64,000 nucleotides of DNA from Microbacterium trichothecenolyticum (lineage in GTDB: Bacteria; Actinomycetota; Actinomycetes; Actinomycetales; Microbacteriaceae), in the NCBI RefSeq assembly GCF_000956465.1, contig NZ_JYJA01000022.1:1-64000 (forward strand), in the 5' to 3' direction. Position 1 is the first letter of the stretch. Every line of letters starts with the position of its first letter. The translations under genes were made by a program, and so were the position numbers. The notes beneath the pieces were generated by a model that did no database searches, had not been told where the DNA came from, and saw only the letters and a list, made by a program, of their open reading frames with translations. Positions 36,266-44,908 of this stretch are shown in pieces.

Positions 36266-37276
36266 ATGTCGGAATCCCAGGACCGTCTCGCCCACCCCGA
36301 CAAGACCGTCACGCAGAATGCGACCCTGGCCGTCGCGGGCGGCAGTGCCGCCGAGCAGTTCGAGACCGCGGCCCCCGGCATGGCGCCTTCGCCGCGTGCC
36401 GAGCGACCGGCTCGCCGTCGCCCGTTCGGCAGGTGGTTCGCCGACACCGGCTGGCGCCACGTCGTCGCGATCGTGGTGTCGGCGTTCGCGATCTTCCCGC
36501 TGCTGTACGTGCTGTCGGCGTCGCTGAACCCGAGCGGCACCCTCACGGGCACGAACCAGCTGTTCTCGGCGGTCGGCATCGACAGTTACGTGCGCATCCT
36601 CACCGACCCGCAGATCCCCTACCCGCAGTGGTTCCTCAACACCATGATCGTGGCGCTGATCACCGGTTTCACGATGGTGTTCATCGGGGCCCTCGCCGCC
36701 TACGCCTTCTCGCGCATGCGCTTCACCGGGCGCCGCGTGGGCCTCATCACGATCGTGGTCGTGCAGATGTTCCCGCAGATGCTGGCCGTCGTGGCGATCT
36801 TCCTCATGTTCAGCGCCATCAGCGACTGGTTCCCGGCGATCGGACTCAACACGCTCAGCGGGCTGATCCTGATCTACCTCGGCGGCGCGCTCGGCGTGAA
36901 CACCTACCTGATGTACGGCTTCTTCAACACGATCCCCAAGGAACTCGACGAGGCGGCGAAGATCGACGGCGCCGGCCACGCCCGCATCTTCTTCACGATC
37001 ATCCTCCGCCTGGTCGCGCCCATCCTCGCCGTCGTCGGACTGCTCTCGTTCATCGGGATCGTGAACGAATACATGATCGCGAGTGTCCTGCTCATCGATC
37101 CCGACAAGCAGACGCTCGTGGTCGGTCTCACCAAGCTGGTGTCGAACCCGCGATACGCCGACTGGTCGGGCTTCGCCGCAGGCGCGGTCATGGCCGCGAT
37201 CCCGGTCGTCATCGTCTTCCTGCTCCTCCAGAAGTACATCGTGGGGGGCCTGACCGCCGGCGCCACGAAGGGCTGA
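36266..37276 (+). CDS. malG: Maltose/maltodextrin ABC permease, MalG
   Basis: 336 residues. A cytoplasmic N-terminal tail of about 60 residues, six membrane helices, the typical LYVLSASLNPSGTL opening, AYAFSRMRFTGRRVGL, MFPQMLAVVAIFLMF and the EAA loop KELDEAAKIDGAGHARIFFTIILRL. It ends KYIVGGLTAGATKG, as MalG proteins do. The start is one base after the malF stop. Confidence 0.94.
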   Translation: MSESQDRLAHPDKTVTQNATLAVAGGSAAEQFETAAPGMAPSPRAERPARRRPFGRWFADTGWRHVVAIVVSAFAIFPLLYVLSASLNPSGTLTGTNQLFSAVGIDSYVRILTDPQIPYPQWFLNTMIVALITGFTMVFIGALAAYAFSRMRFTGRRVGLITIVVVQMFPQMLAVVAIFLMFSAISDWFPAIGLNTLSGLILIYLGGALGVNTYLMYGFFNTIPKELDEAAKIDGAGHARIFFTIILRLVAPILAVVGLLSFIGIVNEYMIASVLLIDPDKQTLVVGLTKLVSNPRYADWSGFAAGAVMAAIPVVIVFLLLQKYIVGGLTAGATKG

Positions 37277-37289
37277 TCAAGCACAGCTG

Positions 37290-37352
37290 ATCGCAGAGCG
37301 GATGCGAGAAGGCGCCACTCCTTGGAGCCCGTCGGAACTTCCGCTCTGCGAT
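37290..37352. repeat. 13-bp perfect inverted repeat between malG and glycosidase
   Basis: Arms at 37290-37302 (atcgcagagcgga) and 37340-37352 are exact reverse complements, 37 bases apart, with a small inner palindrome (ctccttggag). No T tract. Confidence 0.85.
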
Positions 37353-37398
37353 GATCGAGGCGAGCACCGCCACCGCCCGCCTGACGAAAGGCCGAGCC

Positions 37399-39390
37399 AT
37401 GACGACCGTCCTCCCTCACCACGACGGCTCGCCGCTGCACGTGTCCGACCTGGCGCCGCAGCTCGGCGACGTGGTCACCGTGCGGCTGCGCGTGCCGGCG
37501 GGCTACGGCCCGCTCGCGGCGGTGCGCACGCGCTCCAATCCCGATCACGAGCCGGAATGGACGGATGCTGCGCCCCTCGGCTCGTCCGACGGCTGGGAGT
37601 GGTGGGAGGCACCCGTCACCGTGCGCAACCCGCGGCACGGCTACCGCTGGGTGCTCGTGCACAGTGCCGATTGTGGTGGTGACGGGCGGGTGGAGTGGCT
37701 GAACCAGACCGGCCTGCACACGATCGAGACCCTCGACGCCGAGGACTTCGCCCTCGTCGCGTCCCCTGCCCCGCCCGCATGGCTCACCGACTCCGTGATG
37801 TACCAGGTGTTCCCCGACCGCTTCGCGCGGTCGGCGCAGGCCGATGCGCATCCGACCCCGGACTGGGCGATCCCGGCGGATTGGGACGACCCCGTCGACC
37901 CCGTCGTGCCGGCGCGGTCGCAGCAGTTCTACGGCGGCGACCTCGGCGGCGTCATCGAGAAGCTCGACCACCTCGTCTCGCTCGGCGTCAACCTGCTGTA
38001 TCTCACGCCGATCTTCCCCGCGGCCTCGAATCACCGCTACGACGCCTCGAGCTTCGACCGCGTCGACCCACTGCTCGGCGGAGATGAGGCGTACGTCCGG
38101 CTGATCGAGGCCGCCCATGCCCGCGGCATCCGTGTCATCGGCGATCTCACGAGCAACCACTCTGGTGATCGGCACGAGTGGTTCCAGGCCGCGCTCGGCC
38201 ATCCCGGCGCCCCGGAGGAGGAGTTCTACTACTTCACGGATGACGCGAACACCGAGTACGCGTCGTGGCTCGGCGTGCCGAGCCTGCCCAAGTTCAACTG
38301 GGCGTCGCAGGAGCTCCGCGACCGGTTCATCGAGGGACCCGACTCCGTCGTCGCGAAGTGGCTCAAGCCGCCGTACTCGGCCGATGGCTGGCGCATCGAC
38401 GTCGCCAACATGACCGGGCGCCTCGGGTCCGTCGACCTCAACGCCGAGGTGCGCCAGCTGCTGCGGCGCACGATGATCGAGATCAACCCCGACACGATCC
38501 TGCTGGGGGAGTCGACCAACGACGCCGCGAGCGACCTGCAGGGCGACGGCTGGCACGGCGCCATGACGTACCCGTCGTTCACGCGGCCCGTGTGGGGGTG
38601 GCTGTCCGAGCCGACCCACGCGGCCTACCTCACGTACGACGGCCGTGAGGCGACCGAGCCCTGGTTCTTCACCCAGCCGATCGGCGGCATCCCGCGGTAC
38701 TCCGCGCGGCAGTTCGTCGACGCCGTGGTGCGCTTCACCGCCGGCATCCCGTGGCGGGTGCGGCTCGGCAACATGCAGCCGCTCGACACGCACGACACCG
38801 GGCGCTTCGCGACGAACGCGGCGCCGGGGACGGTGCCGGTCGCGGCAGGCCTCATGATGACGCTGCCGGGCCTGCCCGTGATCTTCGCGGGCGACGAGTT
38901 CGGACTCGTCGGGGTCGACGGCGAGGCGAGCCGCACACCGATCCCGTGGGGCACCGAGAGCGAGCCCGAGGTGGCCGAGCGGCTTGCGCTCTACCGCGAG
39001 CTCGTCGCGCTGCGCCACGCGCACCCGGTCCTGTCGACCGGAGGGCTTCGGTGGGTGCACGTCGACGACGAGTCCGTCGTGTTCGTGCGGGAGGCCGCCG
39101 ACGAGACGCTGCTCGTGCTGGCGGCGAAGGGCGACGCGGATGCCGAGATCCCCGCGGGTGCGCTCCCGGGCGCCGCTTCGGCTGAGGCGCTCGTCGGCGA
39201 CGCGACCCTCGCGGTGGCCGACGACGGAGCGGTGCTGCTGTCGGCAGACGGGCCCGCGTTCGCCGTGTGGCGGCTCTCGGGCGTCAAGGTGCCCGCACCG
39301 GAGCCTCGGTCCGCGACTGCGGACGAAGTGTCGCGCGGCGTGGTGTCGGCCGACGAGACCACTCCCGCGGAGCAGGTCGAGTCCGCCTGA
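37399..39390 (+). CDS. GH13 family alpha-glycosidase (maltodextrin-degrading)
   Basis: 663 residues. An N-terminal beta-sandwich (about 1-120) precedes the TIM barrel: YQVFPDRFARS, FYGGDLGGVIEKLDHLVSLGV, NHRYDASSF, region I DLTSNHSGD, region II DGWRIDVAN (nucleophile Asp), region III LLGESTND (acid/base Glu), and region IV HDTGRF. It resembles cyclomaltodextrinase/neopullulanase-like enzymes that split imported maltodextrins in the cytoplasm; no signal peptide. GAAAGG is 10 bases before the ATG at 37399. Position after malEFG supports the role. Exact specificity cannot be told. Confidence 0.93.
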   Translation: MTTVLPHHDGSPLHVSDLAPQLGDVVTVRLRVPAGYGPLAAVRTRSNPDHEPEWTDAAPLGSSDGWEWWEAPVTVRNPRHGYRWVLVHSADCGGDGRVEWLNQTGLHTIETLDAEDFALVASPAPPAWLTDSVMYQVFPDRFARSAQADAHPTPDWAIPADWDDPVDPVVPARSQQFYGGDLGGVIEKLDHLVSLGVNLLYLTPIFPAASNHRYDASSFDRVDPLLGGDEAYVRLIEAAHARGIRVIGDLTSNHSGDRHEWFQAALGHPGAPEEEFYYFTDDANTEYASWLGVPSLPKFNWASQELRDRFIEGPDSVVAKWLKPPYSADGWRIDVANMTGRLGSVDLNAEVRQLLRRTMIEINPDTILLGESTNDAASDLQGDGWHGAMTYPSFTRPVWGWLSEPTHAAYLTYDGREATEPWFFTQPIGGIPRYSARQFVDAVVRFTAGIPWRVRLGNMQPLDTHDTGRFATNAAPGTVPVAAGLMMTLPGLPVIFAGDEFGLVGVDGEASRTPIPWGTESEPEVAERLALYRELVALRHAHPVLSTGGLRWVHVDDESVVFVREAADETLLVLAAKGDADAEIPAGALPGAASAEALVGDATLAVADDGAVLLSADGPAFAVWRLSGVKVPAPEPRSATADEVSRGVVSADETTPAEQVESA

Positions 39391-39454
39391 CGACGCCGCT
39401 GCGGGCTGTGGACAACCGTGACACGCAGTCGCATCGTTTGACACACTGAGTCCC

Positions 39455-40363
39455 ATGTCAGCGTTGACCACCATCGGCCTGCCCGTGGCCCTCGGAATCA
39501 TCATGTTCGGGCTCGGCCTGAGCCTCACCATCGGCGACTTCGCCCGCGTCCTCAAGCAGCCCAAGGCGGTGATCATCGCCCTGGTGTGCCAGCTGCTGCT
39601 GCTGCCCCTGATCTGCTTCGGGCTGGTGCTCGCGTTCCAGCTGCCGCCGATCCTCGCGGTCGGCATGATGATGCTCGCGGCGTCGCCGGGCGGCACCACA
39701 GCCAACCTCTACAGCCACCTGTTCCGGGGCGACGTGGCCCTGAACATCTCGCTCACGGCCGTGAACTCGGTGATCGCCGTGTTCACGCTCCCGCTCATCA
39801 CCAACCTCGCCATCCTCTACTTCAACCCGTTCGACGACCAGCTGGGACTGCAGTGGGCGAAGACGGTGGAGGTCTTCGCGATCGTGCTGCTGCCCGTGGC
39901 GCTCGGCATGATCGTGCGCCGCTTCTGGCCGCGTTTCGCGGAAGCGATGGACAGACCGGTGCGCATCGCGTCGGTCATCATCCTCGTCGTCGTGATCGCG
40001 GGCGCCGTCGCGCAGAACTGGGCGCTGCTGCTCGAGAACTTCGGCCGCCTCTCGCTCATCACGATCGTGTTCTGCCTGATCAGCCTCACGGTCGGCTACT
40101 TCGCGCCGCGCCAGGTGAGGGTCGGCAAGCGGCAGTCGATCGCGTCGTCGTTCGAGATCGGAATCCACAACGCGACGCTCGCGATCGTCATCGCGCAGAC
40201 CGTGCTCGGCTCCGTGGAGCTGTCGCTGCCGGCAGCCGTGTACGGCGTGCTGATGTTCTTCATCGCGTTCGGGTTCGGCTTTCTCATCCGCGGCCGATCC
40301 GGCGCTGCCGAGGAGCCGTCGCCCGACGCCGTGGACGACGTGGCCGAGCCCGCGGCACGCTGA
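39455..40363 (+). CDS. Bile acid:sodium symporter (BASS) family transporter
   Basis: 302 residues with nine or ten membrane helices. Family landmarks: N-terminal GIIMFGLGLSLTIGDFARVLKQPKAVI, SPGGTTANLYSHLFRGDVALNISLTAVNSV (sodium-binding loop) and SFEIGIHNATLAIVIAQTVL near the end. Such proteins move organic anions with sodium; the substrate is unknown. A Pro/Glu-rich tail of 25 residues follows. Single gene between the mal operon and an inverted repeat. Confidence 0.88.
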   Translation: MSALTTIGLPVALGIIMFGLGLSLTIGDFARVLKQPKAVIIALVCQLLLLPLICFGLVLAFQLPPILAVGMMMLAASPGGTTANLYSHLFRGDVALNISLTAVNSVIAVFTLPLITNLAILYFNPFDDQLGLQWAKTVEVFAIVLLPVALGMIVRRFWPRFAEAMDRPVRIASVIILVVVIAGAVAQNWALLLENFGRLSLITIVFCLISLTVGYFAPRQVRVGKRQSIASSFEIGIHNATLAIVIAQTVLGSVELSLPAAVYGVLMFFIAFGFGFLIRGRSGAAEEPSPDAVDDVAEPAAR

Positions 40364-40398
40364 CCCCGGGCGCTCCGACCGCGCCCGACCCCCCCGGG

Positions 40399-40472
40399 CC
40401 GTGAGACGACAGCTGCAGGACGAAGACCCCGGGTGAACCCCACTGTCTCGTCGCGTGACTGTCGTCTCACGG
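40399..40472. repeat. 14-bp perfect inverted repeat after the BASS transporter gene
   Basis: Arms at 40399-40412 (ccgtgagacgacag) and 40459-40472 pair perfectly, 46 bases apart, with a smaller inner pair (gacga/tcgtc). It lies between the BASS gene and the FBP gene. Confidence 0.85.
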
Positions 40473-40558
40473 TGGAGGCTGAGTGCGGAGGTCTGCCGAC
40501 GACACGCGGGGTGGCGGCATCCGTCGTCCTTCGTAGACTGGGCGGGCGAGGAGGTGCC

Positions 40559-41059
40559 ATGCGCCCACTGACCGAAGATGAGCTGCGTTCCGCATTCGTG
40601 AACGCCTCCGCCGACGAGCTGCGTCTCGTCACCCTGCCTCACGACTTCGTGCTCACCGACTGGGATCACCTCGACTTCCTGGCGTGGCGCGACCCGCGCA
40701 CCCGCGGTCGGGGCTACCTGGTCGCCGAGATCGACGGCGAACCCGCCGCCATCGTGCTGCGCGGCGCGGAGGGCTCGTCCCACGCGCGCGCGGCGCTGTG
40801 CAACCTGTGCCACACGATGCAGCCCGCCGATCAGGTCACCATGTACACGGCACGCAAGGCCGGCGAGGCGGGCATGCACGGCGACAGCGTGGGCACGTAC
40901 ATCTGCGCCGACCTGTCGTGCCACGAGAATGTTCGCCTCGCGCCGCCGCTCGCGCCGAACGAGGTGAGGGCGAGCGTCGACATGAAGATCGACGGCACGC
41001 GCCGGCGCACCGAGGCGTTCGTCGGCCGTGTGCTCGAAGCCGCGAGAGTGCCGCGATGA
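40559..41059 (+). CDS. FBP-domain (FusB-type treble-clef zinc finger) protein
   Basis: 166 residues. N-terminal half is a short four-helix region (LTEDELRSAFVNAS, LTDWDHLDFLAWRDP); the C-terminal half holds a treble-clef zinc finger with cysteines in LCNLCHTM and YICADLSCHENV. FusB/FusC proteins with this finger bind elongation factor G and protect it from fusidic acid; actinobacterial FBP proteins are thought to bind EF-G similarly. GAGGAGGT is 5 bases before the ATG. It overlaps the PfkB gene by 4 bases. Confidence 0.85.
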   Translation: MRPLTEDELRSAFVNASADELRLVTLPHDFVLTDWDHLDFLAWRDPRTRGRGYLVAEIDGEPAAIVLRGAEGSSHARAALCNLCHTMQPADQVTMYTARKAGEAGMHGDSVGTYICADLSCHENVRLAPPLAPNEVRASVDMKIDGTRRRTEAFVGRVLEAARVPR

Positions 41060-41997
41060 CGGTGGTCGTGGTGGGCGACGCGCTCATCGACGAACTGCGC
41101 GACGACCATGGCGTCCGCGAGTTCGTCGGAGGAGCCGCGCTCAACGTCGCGGTCGGCCTCGCGCGGCTCGGCGTACCGGCGACCCTCGTCGCGATGCTGG
41201 GCGACGACGAGCCCGCCTCGCGCGTGCGGCGCTATCTCGCCGACTTCGGCGTCGGGCTCCTCGCGACGCCGTCGCTCCTGGGCACCGCACGCGCCGTGAG
41301 CACGCGCTCCGGCGCGGGGGAGCCCGTGTACGAGTTCAATGAGGCGTCAGAGCGCCGGCGGATCCGCTTCGGCGACGCCGAGCGCCAGGCCTTCGCGGAC
41401 GCCGACCTCGTGGTCGTGAGCTGCTTCGCCTTCGACGACGCCGAGCAGGCCACGGAGCTTGCCGACGCGATCGCCGGGGCCGAGGCACTCGCACTGAGCG
41501 GGGGACGAGCCCAAGTGTCCGTCGCGATCGATCCCAACCCCCGCACCGGCATGATGCACGACGAGGACGAGTTCGTGCGCGGCTTCGAGGCCCTCGCGGC
41601 CGGAGCTGCGCTCGTGAAAGTCGGCGAGGACGACGCCGCGCTGCTGTACGACGACCGGCTCGACGCCGTGCGCGCCCGCCTGATCGACCTCGGTGCCCGC
41701 GCCGTGCTGGCGACCGAAGGTGCTGCCGGCGCCACGATCGAGGCCGGCGACGTCGTGGTGACACGGCCGATCTCGAACCTGCCCGGCCGCATCGTCGACA
41801 CGATGGGCGCGGGCGACGCCGCCTTCGCCGCCGCTGTCGCCGCGCTCGTCGCGAGGACGCCGGACGGAGCCGAGGACTGGGACACGGTGCTGGTCTCGGC
41901 GATGGACGCGGCGGCCGCGACGTGCCGTTTCGAGGGGGCGCTGCTGCGCACGCCGAGCGCGCTCGAAGGCCTCGACCTCGACCACATCGGCACGTAG
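41056..41997 (+). CDS. PfkB-family carbohydrate kinase
   Basis: 313 residues. N-terminal signature FVGGAALNVAVGLARLGVPATLVAMLGDD and C-terminal DTMGAGDAAFAAAVAAL with the catalytic Asp. The substrate lid and GEDDA (KVGEDD) resemble fructokinase-like members. The start overlaps the FBP stop (ATGA). Sugar specificity is not readable; fructose or a nucleoside are the usual candidates. Confidence 0.9.
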   Translation: MTVVVVGDALIDELRDDHGVREFVGGAALNVAVGLARLGVPATLVAMLGDDEPASRVRRYLADFGVGLLATPSLLGTARAVSTRSGAGEPVYEFNEASERRRIRFGDAERQAFADADLVVVSCFAFDDAEQATELADAIAGAEALALSGGRAQVSVAIDPNPRTGMMHDEDEFVRGFEALAAGAALVKVGEDDAALLYDDRLDAVRARLIDLGARAVLATEGAAGATIEAGDVVVTRPISNLPGRIVDTMGAGDAAFAAAVAALVARTPDGAEDWDTVLVSAMDAAAATCRFEGALLRTPSALEGLDLDHIGT

Positions 41998-42086
41998 AGC
42001 GGGCCGATTTCAGACCTCGGGCATCTACGCGTAATATGGTGGATCGCGCCTCCGGTCGTCTGGAAAAGTCGGACGGGTGCGCACCT

Positions 42087-42168
42087 GGCGAGTTACCCAA
42101 GCGGCCAAAGGGATCTGATTGTAACTCAGCTGTCATCGACTTCGGGGGTTCGAATCCCTCACTCGCCA
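42087..42168 (+). tRNA. tRNA-Tyr (anticodon GTA)
   Basis: Acceptor ggcgagt pairs with actcgcc (42161-42167). D-arm cccaagcggccaaaggg, anticodon loop ttGTAac, a long class II variable arm, and T-arm gggggttcgaatcccc. One mismatch at the outer base pair of the anticodon stem. CC but no encoded full CCA. Confidence 0.95.
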
Positions 42169-42176
42169 CCGTGAAT

Positions 42177-42207
42177 CGAAAGCCCCCGGGTCCACCGGGG
42201 GCTTTCG
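42177..42207 (+). terminator. Terminator of tRNA-Tyr
   Basis: A 13-bp perfect stem (42177-42189 with 42195-42207, cgaaagcccccgg and its complement) and a 5-base loop, directly after the tRNA. Confidence 0.85.
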
Positions 42208-42507
42208 CGGTTGTTGCGACGGCGACGCAGGAGGCGCGCGGGGGCCGGCTCAGTGAGTGACGTCGGCCGCTTCCTTCCTTCGTCCCGAAAGTCGCGTCGT
42301 CGACCGCTCATGGCCCCACGCCGAGGAACGATCCCGCGTCCGTGGTCAGCAGCACGACCGTGCCTCGTCCGAGAGCTGTGTCGATCAGCCGACGAGGCAT
42401 CGCGCGAGCGGTCTCGGCTCCCGCGCAGTGGCCGATGCGCTCACTGAAGGTGACGATGAGGCGCCCGTCATATTCCGAGTGCGCGATCGACGCGATCTTC
42501 GAGCACT

Positions 42508-42536
42508 GCTAGCATTCGAAAACCGAGCGAGCGCTC
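42508..42536 (+). promoter_or_regulatory. Esterase promoter -10 and palindromic operator
   Basis: TAGCAT (42508-42513) is followed by the 16-bp palindrome ccgagcgagcgctcgg (42521-42536) covering the expected transcription start. This arrangement is typical of TetR-family repression. No TetR gene is nearby in the window. Confidence 0.6.
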
Positions 42537-42561
42537 GGAATTCGAGAACGAAGGAGTTCTG

Positions 42562-43590
42562 ATGATCGCGAAGACGCGAACGCGCGCACGTGCGATCCTC
42601 GCCACGGGAGTGGCCCTCGCCCTCGCGGCGGGAGGCATCATCCTCGGCGCGGCCCCCGCCACAGCAGCCGGTGGCCCGGCGCAGTCCTGCGCGCGGACCC
42701 TGCCCGTCGGCGCATCCACGCTGGAGGTGTCCTTCGCGGGAGAGACCTATGGCGTCCTCGTCCAGGTGCCCGACGCGCCGCTGCGTCGCGAGCTGCCGCT
42801 CGTCGTCGACCTCCACGGGTCGAACGCGAACGGCGGCGTGCAGGCCGATATCTCGGATCTCGGAGAGATCGGCGCCGCCCAGGGCTTCATTGTCGTCAAC
42901 CCGACCGGCGACATCGAGTTCCCACGGACGCTGCCCGACGGCAACTGGGCCTGGAACGTCCCCGGCGTGCCGCTGACCTCCGGCACCTACCCTCCCGCCG
43001 GGTCTCGCGACGACGTCGCCTTCCTCCGCGCCGTCGTCGACGCGGTGGACGCGGCCGGGTGCGTCGATGAACGCCGCGTCTTCGCCACCGGCTTCTCCGG
43101 CGGCGGCCGCATGGCGTCGGCGCTCGCGTGCGAGGCATCCGACGTCTTCGCCGCGATCGCACCGGTCGCCGGTCTTCGAGCCGGGCGTCCGGACCCCGCA
43201 GCGCTTTCCGGGCCCGTGGCCGACTCCTGTTCCCCTGACAGGCCGGTCGCCGTCGTGACCTTCCACGGAACCGCCGACTTCGTCAACCCGTACCCGGGCA
43301 ACGCCGACCCCCGCTGGGGATACACCGTCCAGCTGGCCGCCCAGCGCTGGGCCGCGCTGAACGATTGCCGTCGTGGCCCGGTCGTCACGCCGGCAGGCGC
43401 CGGGATCACCGCCTACTCGTGGCCGAACTGTGCCAAGCAGGCCGACGTCGTGCTCTACGAGGTGGCGGACGGGGGCCACACCTGGCCCGGAACCGACGTC
43501 GACCTCTCGCCGCTGGGCGCCGTCTCGCAGGAGATCAGCGCCTCGCAGATCATGTGGGACTTCTTCAAGGCCCACCCGCGCCGCGGCTGA
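42562..43590 (+). CDS. Secreted PHB-depolymerase/feruloyl-esterase-like hydrolase (LpqC type)
   Basis: 342 residues. A Sec signal (RTRARAILATGVALALAAGG, cleavage near ATAAGG) precedes an alpha/beta hydrolase: PLVVDLHGSNANGG oxyanion region, nucleophile elbow FATGFSGGGRMASALAC, EGG-like aspartate region VAVVTFHGTADFVNPYPG, and catalytic His in DGGHTWPG. The family includes polyhydroxybutyrate depolymerases, LpqC and feruloyl/acetylxylan esterases. AAGGAG is 6 bases before the ATG. A palindromic operator lies just upstream. Confidence 0.9.
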   Translation: MIAKTRTRARAILATGVALALAAGGIILGAAPATAAGGPAQSCARTLPVGASTLEVSFAGETYGVLVQVPDAPLRRELPLVVDLHGSNANGGVQADISDLGEIGAAQGFIVVNPTGDIEFPRTLPDGNWAWNVPGVPLTSGTYPPAGSRDDVAFLRAVVDAVDAAGCVDERRVFATGFSGGGRMASALACEASDVFAAIAPVAGLRAGRPDPAALSGPVADSCSPDRPVAVVTFHGTADFVNPYPGNADPRWGYTVQLAAQRWAALNDCRRGPVVTPAGAGITAYSWPNCAKQADVVLYEVADGGHTWPGTDVDLSPLGAVSQEISASQIMWDFFKAHPRRG

Positions 43591-43749
43591 GGCGGCTCGT
43601 TCGAGGCGCCGGGGCACCCGCTCCGGCGCCTGGAACCATGCGCGGGATCATCGAGGGTCGAGCCCACGCGGATCCGCCTGAGCGCGCCGCCGGGCGGCAT
43701 GTCAGGATGGGCGGTGCAGGCACTCCGCCCGCGTCACGAGAGGAACGCC

Positions 43750-44751
43750 ATGACCGCGCCCGACCCGTATGCGACGCCCGCTCCGAGAGGGGAAGCAGGG
43801 CAGACGGATGCCTCGCCCTCGCCGCTGCTGCGGATCGCCATCTGGGTCGCGATCGGCGCCCTCATCGCCGCGGCGCTCGTCTGCGTCGTCTGGGTGCTGA
43901 TCGGTGGGCAGAACGGCCTCATCGGACGGGCGTTCCTGACGATCCTGCTGCTCGTCGCGTTCGCCGGGGTCGCCATCCTCGACGCCCACCTCGCGCCGCG
44001 GCGTCCGGCCTGGTTCGCGCTCGCGAGCATGGCCTCGTGGATCATCGCGCTCCTGCTCGGCGCCATCATGATCTGGATGCCGGAGCGCTACTACTGGATC
44101 GGATTCTCGAAGTTCGTCCAGTTCCTGCTGATCGTGCTGATCCTGCAGCTCGTCCTGCTGCATGTCCGCCTGTATATGAAGGCGCTCCACCGTCACGACA
44201 CGCCGTTCACCCGCACCGTGGCGGTCATCACGATCGCCCTCGTGGTCGGCCTCGCGGCCCTGCTGATCATTCCGCTGGCGTTCGGCGAGTGGCTCATCCT
44301 CGCCGACCTCTACTGGCGCATCGTGGTCGCCGTCGCGATCCTGGCGGCGGTCGGAACGGCGCTGCTGCCGCTCGTGAACGTGCTGCTCGCGCCGAAGAAG
44401 CCCCGATCCCACGTCGCCTACCCGGCCCTCGCCGCACCGGTCGCCCACGCAGCCATCACCGCGCCGGGCGGCGCTCCGGCCCCGCAGGAGCTCCTCCCGT
44501 GGCCGACGTACGTCGACGGCGTCACGCCGTTGCCGATGCTGCCTGACGGCTCGCCCGACTGGAACGCGTACTACACGGGGTACCCGTCGCCGGGCGCGCA
44601 CGTCTTCACGCGGATCGAGCCGGCTCCGTCCGCGCAGCTGCCTGGCCCGCAGGCTCCCGCGCTCGCCGAGCCCGCCACCCCCCAGCCGCCGGCGACGGCG
44701 CCGGGGTACGAGGGCTACCCGCCACCCCCGCCGCTGCCGCCGCGCCCCTGA
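43750..44751 (+). CDS. Hypothetical polytopic membrane protein with Pro-rich tail
   Basis: 333 residues. Seven or so membrane helices lie between residues about 25 and 220, then a Pro/Ala-rich cytoplasmic or surface tail (about 225-333) with LPWPTYVDGVTPLPMLPDGSPDWNAYYTGYPSP. The tail is unusual in having many Tyr, Trp and Pro residues, as in some protein-docking tails. I chose the ATG at 43750 with AGAGGAA upstream; a GTG at 43714 is also possible. No family recognised. Confidence 0.7.
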   Translation: MTAPDPYATPAPRGEAGQTDASPSPLLRIAIWVAIGALIAAALVCVVWVLIGGQNGLIGRAFLTILLLVAFAGVAILDAHLAPRRPAWFALASMASWIIALLLGAIMIWMPERYYWIGFSKFVQFLLIVLILQLVLLHVRLYMKALHRHDTPFTRTVAVITIALVVGLAALLIIPLAFGEWLILADLYWRIVVAVAILAAVGTALLPLVNVLLAPKKPRSHVAYPALAAPVAHAAITAPGGAPAPQELLPWPTYVDGVTPLPMLPDGSPDWNAYYTGYPSPGAHVFTRIEPAPSAQLPGPQAPALAEPATPQPPATAPGYEGYPPPPPLPPRP

Positions 44752-44797
44752 GCGCCGGACCCGCTGCGGGTCGCAGCATCCGACTCCTTCTCGCTCA

Positions 44798-44864
44798 ACA
44801 GGTCAACCGGGGTTCTGCAGGAGAGTTCGAGCCGATTCCTGCTGTGGAGCCGCGGTTGACCTGT
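44798..44864. repeat. 12-bp perfect inverted repeat with nested inner pair
   Basis: Arms at 44798-44809 (acaggtcaaccg) and 44853-44864 pair perfectly, 43 bases apart. An inner pair gcagga/tcctgc lies within. It lies between convergent genes. Confidence 0.85.
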
Positions 44865-44908
44865 CGAAGCGCGTTCACACGCTGCGCACCCGACCACGGC
44901 ATGGCAGG

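Larger units (their letters stand above)
41998..42561. other. Intergenic region with tRNA-Tyr, terminator and esterase promoter
   Basis: A possible promoter for tRNA-Tyr (TTCAGA at 42009, 17-base spacer, TAATAT at 42032-42037) is followed by the tRNA and its terminator. From 42208 to 42500 there is no convincing gene. On the minus strand a 66-codon stretch between stops (roughly 42310-42508) has coding-like codon use and reads like the end of a protein (YDGRLIVTFSERIGHCAG), but has no start; it may be a remnant. The esterase promoter and operator lie at 42508-42536. Confidence 0.6.
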
